DNA of 50,067 nucleotides from Mycobacteriales bacterium (lineage in GTDB: Bacteria; Actinomycetota; Actinomycetes; JAFAQI01): contig DATJSI010000006.1 of the NCBI GenBank assembly GCA_035504215.1, positions 1 through 50,067 on the forward strand, read 5' to 3'. The notes under the pieces are model-generated. The model ran no database searches. It was not told the origin of the DNA and saw nothing but the letters and a program-made list of their open reading frames with translations. Positions 1 to 6,708 of the stretch are shown here, piece by piece. The first letter of the stretch is position 1. Each line of letters begins with the position of its first letter. The translations under genes were made by a program, and so were the position numbers.

Positions 1-1
1 C

Positions 2-289
2 GAGCTGGAGCGCGCGGAAGAGGTGTCGAACCGGATCATCGAGCTCTGCCTCGAGCACGGCGGGTCGATCACCGGGGAACACGGCGTCGGCCACGACAAG
101 AAGCTGCACATGGGCAAGATGTTCAACGAGATCGACCTCGACGTGATGCAGCTGGTGCGCTGCGCGTTCGACCCGGCCGGTCTCTGCAACCCGGGCAAGG
201 TCTTCCCGACACCGCGGCTGTGTGGAGAGCGGCCGGGCCGGGCCCGGCCGCACCCGCTTCAACAGGCGGGCGTCGCGGATGTCTTCTGA
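2..289 (+). CDS. glcD: Glycolate oxidase FAD-linked subunit GlcD, C-terminal part (5' end outside window)
   Basis: Only the last 95 codons are inside the window; the reading frame is open to the left edge. The fragment has the C-terminal signature of the FAD-linked oxidase family (GlcD, D-lactate dehydrogenase): a GEHGVG motif followed by FDPAGLCNPGKVFP. GlcD holds the FAD that oxidises glycolate (or a related 2-hydroxy acid) to glyoxylate and works with GlcE and GlcF. The stop lies 11 bases inside glcE, so the genes are translationally coupled. The tail after VFPTPR is rich in Arg and Pro and is probably not conserved. Substrate (glycolate versus lactate) cannot be decided from this fragment. 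Confidence 0.9.
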   Translation, partial: ELERAEEVSNRIIELCLEHGGSITGEHGVGHDKKLHMGKMFNEIDLDVMQLVRCAFDPAGLCNPGKVFPTPRLCGERPGRARPHPLQQAGVADVF

Positions 290-1424
290 AGCCGTCGAGC
301 TCGACTCCTGGTCGGTCGGTGGCATCGCGCCGTCATCGGTCGTCTCGCCGACCGACGTGCCTTCGCTGGCGGAGGCGCTGGTCGATGCCGCCGGACGAGG
401 CGACGCCATCGGAGTGTGCGGTGGTCGCAGCAAGATTCAGCAGGGCGCCGCTCCCGATGCCCTCGACGTCATGATCCGCACGGTCGGGCTCGACCGGATC
501 GTCGAGCATGCTGCGGGCGACCTGGTCGTGACCGTGCAGTCAGGGGTGCGGCTGGCCGACCTGCAGGTTTCGCTCGGGCCCGCCGGGCAGTGGCTGGCGC
601 TCGATCCCCCGGAAGCGGGCGCCACCATCGGCGGGGTGGTGGCCGCCGGGTCGAGCGGGCCCTGCCGGCTGCGCTACGGCACGCCGCGCGACCTGCTGGT
701 CGGGATCACGGTCGTGCTCGCGGACGGAACCGTCGCGAAGTCCGGCGGCAAGGTGGTCAAGAACGTCGCGGGCTATGACCTCGGCAAGCTGTTCACCGGC
801 TCGTTCGGGACGTTGGGCGTGATCGCCGAGTGCACGTTCCGCCTGCATCCGCTGCCACCCGTACGACGTGTTGTCACTGCGAAGACCGACACCCCTGCGG
901 CCGCGGCGGCCCGGGTTCACTCGACCGGAGCGACGCCGAGCGCGATGGAGTGGAACGGCCAGACGCTGACCGTCGTCGTCGAGTCGTTCGAGGCGGCCGC
1001 GGAGATTCAGGCGGCGGACATCGCACGAGCGATTGACGGCGAGATCAGTGACGCGCTGCCGGACGACTTCGGTCAGCTGCCGGCCGGTCAGGTCGGGGTG
1101 AAGATCACCCACCGGCTCGGCGCACTGACCGAGGTGATTGCTGACATCGGCAGGCTGGTGCCGAACGCCCGGCTGCGTGCCCACGTCGGCAGCGGCGTCG
1201 TCCACGCCGGCACCGATGACGGTGGCCTCGGCTGGCTCGACGTGCTGCGCGCCGCGATCGGGAAGCACGACGGGCAGGTGGTCGTCGTGACCGCGCCGGA
1301 CGAGCTCAAGAAGGACGTCGACGTCTGGGGTCCCGCCCGGGGGATCGAGATCATGCGGCGGATCAAGGACCAGTTCGACCCGGAGCACCGGATGTCGCCG
1401 GGTCGGTTCGTCGGCGGCCTCTGA
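279..1424 (+). CDS. glcE: Glycolate oxidase FAD-binding subunit GlcE
   Basis: A 381-residue FAD_binding_4-type protein, the GlcE partner of GlcD. Visible family motifs are the SGVRLADLQ segment, the GGVVAAGSSGP loop, and GGKVVKNVAGYDLGKLFTG followed by SFGTLGVIAECTFRLHPLP, which is the PCMH-type FAD-binding core. The C-terminus ends in a FAD-oxidase style segment (IKDQFDPEHRMSPGRF). The reading frame is open further upstream, but the ATG at 279 overlaps the end of glcD by 11 bases, and homology-like sequence begins only after it. It ends in a TGATG overlap with glcF. GlcDEF oxidises glycolate and feeds electrons to the respiratory chain. Confidence 0.9.
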   Translation: MSSEAVELDSWSVGGIAPSSVVSPTDVPSLAEALVDAAGRGDAIGVCGGRSKIQQGAAPDALDVMIRTVGLDRIVEHAAGDLVVTVQSGVRLADLQVSLGPAGQWLALDPPEAGATIGGVVAAGSSGPCRLRYGTPRDLLVGITVVLADGTVAKSGGKVVKNVAGYDLGKLFTGSFGTLGVIAECTFRLHPLPPVRRVVTAKTDTPAAAAARVHSTGATPSAMEWNGQTLTVVVESFEAAAEIQAADIARAIDGEISDALPDDFGQLPAGQVGVKITHRLGALTEVIADIGRLVPNARLRAHVGSGVVHAGTDDGGLGWLDVLRAAIGKHDGQVVVVTAPDELKKDVDVWGPARGIEIMRRIKDQFDPEHRMSPGRFVGGL

Positions 1425-2701
1425 TGGCCGAGATCCCGGCAGACCTGGTCGCCGAGTGCGTGCACTGCGGGTTCTGCCTGCCCACCTGCCCGACGTACCT
1501 GCTGTGGGGAGAGGAGATGGACTCGCCGCGCGGCCGGATCCACCTCATGCGACAGGTCCTCGACGGAGCTGCGATCAACGAGTCGATGGCCGTGCATTTC
1601 GACCGTTGTCTCGGGTGCATGGCGTGCGTCACCGCCTGCCCGTCCGGTGTGAAGTACGACGAGCTGATCGAAGCGACCCGCGCCGCGGTCGAGCCGCGGG
1701 TCGCACGACCGGCGCGGGATCGCGCGATGCGGACCGCCGTGTTCGGTCTGTTCACCGACCCGCGACGGTTGCGGTGGATGCGCGGCCCGCTTCGCGGCTA
1801 CCAGCGGGCCGGGCTCGACCGCCTGGTCCGCCGCTCACCGGTGCTCGGGCGGCTGCCGACGGTCGAGGCGATGGCCGGTCTGCTGCCGCCGCTCGGGCCG
1901 GTCGAACCGATCCCGGCCCACACGCCGGCCGAGGGCCGACGCCGGGCGCGGGTGGGATTGCTGCTCGGCTGCGTGCAGCGCGAGTTCTTCCCCGCGGTCA
2001 ACGCAGCGACCGTACGCGTGCTCGCGGCCGAGGGGTGCGAGGTCATCGCGCCGCCATCCCAAGGATGCTGCGGTGCGCTCTCCCTGCACGCCGGTCGGGA
2101 GACCGAAGCACTCAATCGGGCGAAGCGGCTGATCGCGAGCTTCGAGTCGCAGGCGGTTGACGCGATCGTCGTCAACGTGGCCGGCTGCGGGTCGGCGATG
2201 AAGGACTACGGCCGGCTGCTCGCGGACGATCCGCGGTGGTCGGAGCGTGCGGTCGCCTTCTCGGCCAAGTGCCTCGATGTCAGCGAGCTTCTCGTCGAGC
2301 TCGGCCCGGTCGCGCCACGCCACCCGGTGCCCGTGGTTGCGGCGTACCACGACGCCTGCCACCTCGGCCACGCCCAGGGAGTACGCCGCCAGCCGCGCGA
2401 GCTGCTCGCCGGGGTTCCGGGATTCGAGCTGCGCGAGATCGCCGAATCCGACATCTGCTGCGGCTCGGCGGGCGTCTACAACTTGTTCGAGCCGGCCGCC
2501 GCGCGCGAGCTCGGCGACCGCAAGGCCGCCCGCGTGGCGGCAACAGAGGCAGAGGTACTGGTCACCGGGAACCCGGGTTGTCTTATGCAGATCGATGCGG
2601 CGCTTCGCCGGGCTGGACGGTCGATCCGGCTCGCGCACACGGTCGAGGTCCTCGACGCCTCGATCCGCGGCAGCTCACTCGCCGCATCCACCCCCCGGTA
2701 G
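1424..2701 (+). CDS. glcF: Glycolate oxidase iron-sulfur subunit GlcF
   Basis: A 425-residue iron-sulfur protein. Two [4Fe-4S] ferredoxin motifs sit near the N-terminus: CVHCGFCLPTCP (Cys12, 15, 18, 22) and CLGCMACVTACP (Cys62, 65, 68, 72). Two CCG domains follow (QGCCGALSLHAG and DICCGSAGVYN), as in heterodisulfide-reductase-like electron carriers. This is the standard GlcF layout and length. It takes electrons from the GlcD/E flavins and passes them to the membrane quinone pool. The ATG overlaps the glcE stop (TGATG at 1422-1426), so the three genes form one operon. A new promoter lies just after its stop. Confidence 0.93.
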   Translation: MAEIPADLVAECVHCGFCLPTCPTYLLWGEEMDSPRGRIHLMRQVLDGAAINESMAVHFDRCLGCMACVTACPSGVKYDELIEATRAAVEPRVARPARDRAMRTAVFGLFTDPRRLRWMRGPLRGYQRAGLDRLVRRSPVLGRLPTVEAMAGLLPPLGPVEPIPAHTPAEGRRRARVGLLLGCVQREFFPAVNAATVRVLAAEGCEVIAPPSQGCCGALSLHAGRETEALNRAKRLIASFESQAVDAIVVNVAGCGSAMKDYGRLLADDPRWSERAVAFSAKCLDVSELLVELGPVAPRHPVPVVAAYHDACHLGHAQGVRRQPRELLAGVPGFELREIAESDICCGSAGVYNLFEPAAARELGDRKAARVAATEAEVLVTGNPGCLMQIDAALRRAGRSIRLAHTVEVLDASIRGSSLAASTPR

Positions 2702-2718
2702 TTGTCACCTGCGCGCAC

Positions 2719-2724
2719 TAAGGT
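2719..2724 (+). promoter_or_regulatory. Leaderless -10 element before the drrA-like gene
   Basis: TAAGGT lies 8 bases before the GTG at 2733. This TANNNT-to-start spacing is typical of actinobacterial leaderless genes, in which transcription begins at or next to the start codon. It separates the exporter genes from glcDEF and supports the GTG start. No clear -35 is visible. Confidence 0.55.
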
Positions 2725-2732
2725 CGGGCGTC

Positions 2733-3722
2733 GTGAGTGCCATCCAGAGCGAGCGCGACAACGCGATCCTGGTCGAGGACCTGCACAAGTCGTTCGGCGA
2801 CGTTCATGCCCTCGCTGGCGTCGACCTGCAGGTGCCGCGCGGCACCGTGCTCGGGGTCCTCGGGCCGAACGGCGCGGGCAAGACGACCGCGGTCAAGATC
2901 CTGACCACGCTGACCTTGCCCGACTCGGGGAAGGTCGTCGTGGACGGGCGCGACGTCGTCGCGCAGCCGGCCGCGGTTCGCCAGTCGATCGGCCTGGCCG
3001 GGCAGTCCGCCGCGATCGTCCAGGAGCTGAACGGCCGGGAGAACCTCGAGTTCGTCGGCCGGCTCTACCACCTCGGCCGCAGGCAGGCGCGCGAGCGCGC
3101 CGCCGAGCTGCTCGAGCGGTTCGGGCTCTCCGACGCGGCCGAGCGGCGCGCGAAGACCTACTCGGGCGGCATGATGCGCCGCCTCGACCTGGCCGCGTCG
3201 CTGGTCGCCCAGCCCAAGGTTTTGTTCCTCGACGAGCCGACGACGGGCCTCGACCCTCGCGCCCGCAACGACATGTGGGAGGTGATCCGCGACCTCGTCG
3301 CTGCCGGCACAACGCTGCTGTTGACCACGCAGTACCTCGACGAGGCGGATGAGCTCGCCGACAAGATCGTCGTCTTCGACCACGGCAAGGTGATCGCCGA
3401 GGGCACCGCCGACGACCTGAAGGACACCATCGGCGGCGATGTGGTCGAGTTCACCGTCGCCGATCGTGGCCAGCACCAGCTGGCGGTGAGCGCGGTACAG
3501 GGTCTTTCCGATGACGAGCCGACGGTGGACGGAGACGGGTACGTCGGGGTGCGCGCCGGCCGGCGCGGGTCAGCGGTGCTGCTCGAGGTCGTTCGCCGCC
3601 TCGACGCCGCGGACATCACGGCGTACGGGCTCGGGGTGCGCCGGCCTTCGCTCGACGACGTGTTCCTGGCGATCACCGGTCATCGTGCAGAGGACCAGCC
3701 ATCGGTGGAGGTGAAGGCATGA
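2733..3722 (+). CDS. DrrA-family ABC transporter ATP-binding protein
   Basis: A 329-residue ATPase of the daunorubicin-resistance (DrrA) family. Walker A is GPNGAGKT (about residues 44-51), the signature is YSGGMMRRLD (143-152) and Walker B is VLFLDEP (163-169). The H-loop position carries Gln in TTQYLDEADELAD instead of His, a known trait of DrrA proteins. The C-terminal ~100 residues match the DrrA extension. The frame is open far upstream, but GTG 2733 is supported by the leaderless promoter. It overlaps the next gene by 4 bases (ATGA at 3719-3722), so ATPase and permease are coupled. The likely role is export of a hydrophobic compound; the substrate is unknown. Confidence 0.92.
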   Translation: MSAIQSERDNAILVEDLHKSFGDVHALAGVDLQVPRGTVLGVLGPNGAGKTTAVKILTTLTLPDSGKVVVDGRDVVAQPAAVRQSIGLAGQSAAIVQELNGRENLEFVGRLYHLGRRQARERAAELLERFGLSDAAERRAKTYSGGMMRRLDLAASLVAQPKVLFLDEPTTGLDPRARNDMWEVIRDLVAAGTTLLLTTQYLDEADELADKIVVFDHGKVIAEGTADDLKDTIGGDVVEFTVADRGQHQLAVSAVQGLSDDEPTVDGDGYVGVRAGRRGSAVLLEVVRRLDAADITAYGLGVRRPSLDDVFLAITGHRAEDQPSVEVKA

Positions 3723-4507
3723 CCGACTTGGCGCTCGGCGGCCGGTTGCGCTGGGGGACCGCCGACGCGCTGACCCTCATGCGCCGCAACCTCCTGGTCT
3801 GGTTGAAGGTCCCGGCGTTCATCATGTTCACGGTCATCCAACCGGTGATGTTCACGCTGCTGTTCCGTTATGTGTTCGGTGGTGCGATCGTTACCAACGC
3901 GCCGGGCGGGTACGTCGACTACTTGCTGCCCGGGATCATCGGGCAGACGGCGGCGTTCACGTCGTTCGGCACTGCGATCTCGCTCGCATACGAGGCCAAG
4001 CAGGGTGTCATCGACCGGCTGCGGTCGATGCCCATCGCCCGTAGCGCGGTGCTGCTGGGACGGCTGGGCGCCGATCTCGTCCGGTTGCTCGTCACGGTCC
4101 TGATCATTGTCGGCGTCGGCTATGCCGTGGGCTTCCGCTTCCACGGCGGCGTCGGTGGCGCGATCGGCATGATCGCGCTGGCCTTGTTGCTCGGGCTCGC
4201 GACCTGTTGCGTGTCCGCGTTCATCGGACTGCAGATCCAGGACGAGGAGTCCGTGCAGGCGTTCGGGCTGATCTGGGTCTTCCCGCTGACCTTCGTCAGC
4301 TCGGCATTCGTGCCGGTCGCCACCATGCCGGGATGGCTGCAGGCCTTCGCCAACAACCAGCCGATCAGCCAGATGGTTGAAGCGATGCGCGCGCTCGCCC
4401 TGGGCGACCCGGTCGGCAACCATGCCTGGGCAGGTGCGCTGTGGATGATCGGCGTGATGGCGGTCTTCATCCCGCTCGCGGTCCGCGCGTACCGCAAGGC
4501 GTCGTAG
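3719..4507 (+). CDS. DrrB-family ABC-2 type permease
   Basis: A 262-residue membrane protein with about six hydrophobic segments, typical of ABC-2 permeases of the DrrB family. The N-terminus contains the expected pre-TM stretch (TLMRRNLLVWLKVP), and the central part carries the family-like segment GVIDRLRSMPIARSAVLLGR. The late loop FPLTFVSSAFVPVATMPGWL is also family-typical. It forms the membrane channel for the ATPase that overlaps it by 4 bases. The stop codon lies inside the first copy of a perfect 22-base tandem duplication (4501-4544). Confidence 0.9.
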   Translation: MTDLALGGRLRWGTADALTLMRRNLLVWLKVPAFIMFTVIQPVMFTLLFRYVFGGAIVTNAPGGYVDYLLPGIIGQTAAFTSFGTAISLAYEAKQGVIDRLRSMPIARSAVLLGRLGADLVRLLVTVLIIVGVGYAVGFRFHGGVGGAIGMIALALLLGLATCCVSAFIGLQIQDEESVQAFGLIWVFPLTFVSSAFVPVATMPGWLQAFANNQPISQMVEAMRALALGDPVGNHAWAGALWMIGVMAVFIPLAVRAYRKAS

Positions 4508-4544
4508 CGTCCCCTAGCCTGAGTCGTAGCGTCCCCTAGCCTGA
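4501..4544. repeat. Perfect tandem duplication, 2 x 22 bases, spanning the drrB-like stop
   Basis: Positions 4501-4522 and 4523-4544 are identical, and three more bases (GTC, 4545-4547) begin a third copy. The first copy holds the last codons and the TAG stop of the permease. Each copy carries two TANNNT strings (TAGCGT and TAGCCT), so the duplication doubled potential -10 elements in front of the next gene. It is most easily explained as a slippage or recombination duplication. Confidence 0.95.
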
Positions 4545-4548
4545 GTCC

Positions 4549-4611
4549 GTGCGGCGGTCGGCGTGGGAGACCGGTGGTCGCGCCCCGCAGCGCCTAGCGT
4601 GCGCGGTGTGA
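4549..4611 (+). CDS. Possible 20-residue leader ORF before the ABC ATPase
   Basis: A GTG at 4549 lies 6 bases after TAGCCT (4537-4542), which is ideal leaderless spacing. It opens a 20-codon frame whose TGA (4609-4611) overlaps the GTG start of the ABC ATPase at 4608. The encoded peptide is Arg-rich with one Trp and shows no family. It could be a translated leader coupling initiation at 4608, or chance. The competing TAGCGT at 4595 could drive the ATPase alone. Confidence 0.25.
   Translation: MRRSAWETGGRAPQRLACAV
4595..4600 (+). promoter_or_regulatory. Leaderless -10 element before the ABC ATPase
   Basis: TAGCGT lies 7 bases before the GTG at 4608. This favours GTG 4608 over the in-frame GTG at 4563, which would add 15 Arg/Pro-rich residues unlike the family. 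Confidence 0.5.
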
Positions 4612-5447
4612 CCGAGGCAGCGGAGCTTCCCGGACTGGAGCCGGACGTGGGTCAGGTGGTCGCGTCGATCGACGGCGCGAGCGTGCGGCGCGGGACCTCG
4701 ACTCTTCTGCATCCGTTCGACTGGACGATCCACGCGGGCGAGCGATGGGTGGTCGTCGGCGCGAACGGCGCGGGAAAGTCGACCTTGCTCCAGCTCGTGG
4801 CCGGGGCGATCGTGCCGACCACCGGGTCCGTGCGCCTGCTCGGCGAGGCGCTCGCCGAGGCCGACCTCGACGAGCTGTTGCCGCGGGTCGGGTGGGCGAG
4901 CGCTGCCCTGGCCGACCTGATTCCTTCCGACGAGGTGGTGCTCGACGTCGTACTCACCGCGTCCCACGCCAGCATCCGGCGCGGTCAGGAGGCGTACGAC
5001 GCCGACGACGTCCGGCGGGCACATGACCTGCTTGCCCAGGTCGGTTGCCGGCAGCTCGTCGACCGGCGGTTCGGCACGCTCAGCGAAGGGGAGCGCAAGC
5101 GGGTTCAGCTCGCGCGTGCGGTGATGACCGACCCCGAGGTGTTGTTGCTCGACGAGCCGGCGGCCGGGCTCGACCTCGGCGGCCGCGAGGCGTTGCTTCG
5201 CCTGCTCGGCCGGCTGGCGGCCGACCCTCATGCGCCCGTGCAGGTCCTCGTCTCGCACCACGTCGAGGAGATCCCGGAGGGCTTCACCCATGCGCTCCTG
5301 CTCCGCGAAGGCCGGGTGGTCGCAAGCGGTCCGATCGAGGCGGCTCTGACCTCGGGGTCGCTCTCGCAGGCGTTCGGCTTGCCGTTGCGGGTGCTGGCGC
5401 ACCGCGGTCGGTGGACCGCGCGATCCGCCCTGGGTAGGTCGGGCTAG
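4608..5447 (+). CDS. Stand-alone ABC transporter ATP-binding protein
   Basis: A 279-residue single ABC domain. Walker A is GANGAGKS (about residues 51-58), the signature segment is LSEGERKRVQLAR (158-170), Walker B is LLLDEPAAGLD and the H-loop is SHHVEEIP (His217/218). There is no fused membrane domain and no adjacent permease in the same direction. The LSEGERKRV signature and the SHHVEEIP loop resemble ModF/YlmA-like ATPases of unknown substrate rather than the DrrA protein upstream. It may pair with a permease elsewhere or act as a soluble ABC protein. It is convergent with the DUF7455 gene, whose stop is 7 bases beyond its own. Confidence 0.82.
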   Translation: MTEAAELPGLEPDVGQVVASIDGASVRRGTSTLLHPFDWTIHAGERWVVVGANGAGKSTLLQLVAGAIVPTTGSVRLLGEALAEADLDELLPRVGWASAALADLIPSDEVVLDVVLTASHASIRRGQEAYDADDVRRAHDLLAQVGCRQLVDRRFGTLSEGERKRVQLARAVMTDPEVLLLDEPAAGLDLGGREALLRLLGRLAADPHAPVQVLVSHHVEEIPEGFTHALLLREGRVVASGPIEAALTSGSLSQAFGLPLRVLAHRGRWTARSALGRSG

Positions 5448-5454
5448 CTCGCCG

Positions 5455-5706
5455 TCAGGCCTCGGTGCCGGCGTCGAGCGCCCCGGTGCCGGCGTCGAGC
5501 GCCCCGGTGTGGGCGCCGCTCTCGTCGTGGATCTCGACTGCAACCGCGCGCAGCCGGTCGGCATGCAGGCGGCCGTGATGGGCGCAGAAATACAGGTCGC
5601 CGCCGCCCGGCATCGTGGCCCGGATCTGCGCGCGTGCGCCGCACCGGTCGCAGCGGTCGGCCGGCGACAGGGGTGGTGCTGCAGTCGTGGTGTTCATCGC
5701 CTCCAT
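5455..5706 (-). CDS. Small zinc-ribbon protein, DUF7455-like
   Basis: An 83-residue protein with CDRCGARAQIRATMPGGGDLYFCAHH within its first half: a CxxC pair and a later CxxH pair that could bind one zinc. This matches the small actinobacterial DUF7455 family, whose function is unknown. The start is ATG 5706, preceded by GGAGGG at 6 bases; an ATG nine bases downstream is possible. The C-terminal tail carries two copies of a 7-residue unit (GALDAGT) encoded by a perfect 21-base tandem repeat, which looks like a recent in-frame duplication. It is divergent from the sdh operon. Confidence 0.75.
   Translation of the reverse strand: MEAMNTTTAAPPLSPADRCDRCGARAQIRATMPGGGDLYFCAHHGRLHADRLRAVAVEIHDESGAHTGALDAGTGALDAGTEA
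5464..5505. repeat. Perfect in-frame tandem repeat, 2 x 21 bases
   Basis: Positions 5464-5484 and 5485-5505 are identical, followed by the first four bases of a third copy. The unit is a multiple of three and encodes GALDAGT twice near the C-terminus of the zinc-ribbon protein. Confidence 0.93.
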
Positions 5707-5792
5707 ACAACACCCTCCGGGCGACACCGATTCCGCAACACTCGCGAAGGGCGCTGATGGAGGTGGTCCCGCAACCGCGGGAGTCGCGAGAG

Positions 5793-5798
5793 TAATGT
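5793..5798 (+). promoter_or_regulatory. Candidate -10 element of the sdh operon
   Basis: TAATGT lies 46 bases before the proposed sdhC start, in the 138-base divergent gap with the zinc-ribbon gene. It fits the TANNNT form; with transcription starting about 7 bases later the operon would have a leader of about 40 bases. No convincing -35 is seen. Confidence 0.35.
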
Positions 5799-5844
5799 CA
5801 ATCGGCGGCGATCAACGCGCCGCACAAGTTCACAAGCGTGCGAG

Positions 5845-6696
5845 ATGAAGGGACGGCCGCCCGCGATGGCGACGCAGTCGGTGGCGACGCAGGGGTCACG
5901 GTCAACCGAACGGGCGACAATCCGAGCGAAGACTCTGCGCACCGACCGCTGGTGGATCGACCCGGCGATCACGTTTGTGGTCTTCACCGCGTTTGTGATC
6001 TACGCCACATGGGCGGCGTTCAACCACCCGCTCGTCTACGGGCACGGGGCCCCGCACCGGATCTTCTATGCGAAGCCGTACCTGTCGCCGCTGTACTCAC
6101 CGTGCGTCGCCCACGGCTGCCCGTCTGACGTCGCCTGGTGGCACTGGGATGCCTGGCAGTGGCTCTCGCCGGCGCTCTACATCCTGATCTTCCCGCTCGG
6201 CTTCCGCGCCACCTGTTACTACTACCGGCGCGCGTATTACCGCTCGTACTGGCTCTCGCCACCTGCATGTGCGGTTGCCGAGCCGCACAAGCGCTACAGC
6301 GGCGAGACACGGTTCCCGCTGATCCTGCAGAACGTCCACCGGTACTTCTGGTACGCGACGCTGGTGTTCGCCGGGATCTTGACTTATGACGTCGTGCTCG
6401 CCTTCATCTACAAGGGTCACTTCTTCCTCGGCGTCGGCACCGCGGTCATGCTGATCAACGTCGTACTGATCTGGGGCTACCAGCTCGGTTGCCACTCGTG
6501 CCGGCACATCACCGCGGGACGGCTCAACCACTTCTCGAAGCATCCGATCCGCTACAAGTGGTGGACCTTCGTGTCGAAGCTGAACCACTGGCACCGGCAC
6601 TGGGCGTGGGCATCGCTCATCTCGATCGCGTGCACCGACCTGTACATCCGTCTGGTGGCCAACGGCACCATCACCGACTACCACCACGTCTTCTAG
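5845..6696 (+). CDS. sdhC: Succinate dehydrogenase membrane anchor subunit, Sdh1/Rieske type
   Basis: A 283-residue protein with about five membrane segments (near residues 42-60, 105-122, 165-190, 195-213 and 252-272). It is the first gene of an anchor-flavoprotein-Fe/S operon. It resembles the single large anchor of mycobacterial Sdh1 (Rv0249c type) rather than short SdhC/SdhD pairs. Sdh1 is known to hold a Rieske-type cluster in its membrane part; here a CHSCRH motif (Cys216, Cys219, with His217 and His221) follows a hydrophobic helix and is a candidate ligand set. Other Cys are at 87, 92, 124 and 142. The start is uncertain: ATG 5845 has a weak ribosome site, and ATG 5866 is an alternative. 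Confidence 0.82.
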   Translation: MKGRPPAMATQSVATQGSRSTERATIRAKTLRTDRWWIDPAITFVVFTAFVIYATWAAFNHPLVYGHGAPHRIFYAKPYLSPLYSPCVAHGCPSDVAWWHWDAWQWLSPALYILIFPLGFRATCYYYRRAYYRSYWLSPPACAVAEPHKRYSGETRFPLILQNVHRYFWYATLVFAGILTYDVVLAFIYKGHFFLGVGTAVMLINVVLIWGYQLGCHSCRHITAGRLNHFSKHPIRYKWWTFVSKLNHWHRHWAWASLISIACTDLYIRLVANGTITDYHHVF

Positions 6697-6708
6697 GTGG
6701 TGACGCAG

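Noticed and set aside
4501-4544. Direct repeats considered as a CRISPR or attachment site
   Set aside because: Only two adjacent copies with no spacer, no cas genes and no integrase nearby.
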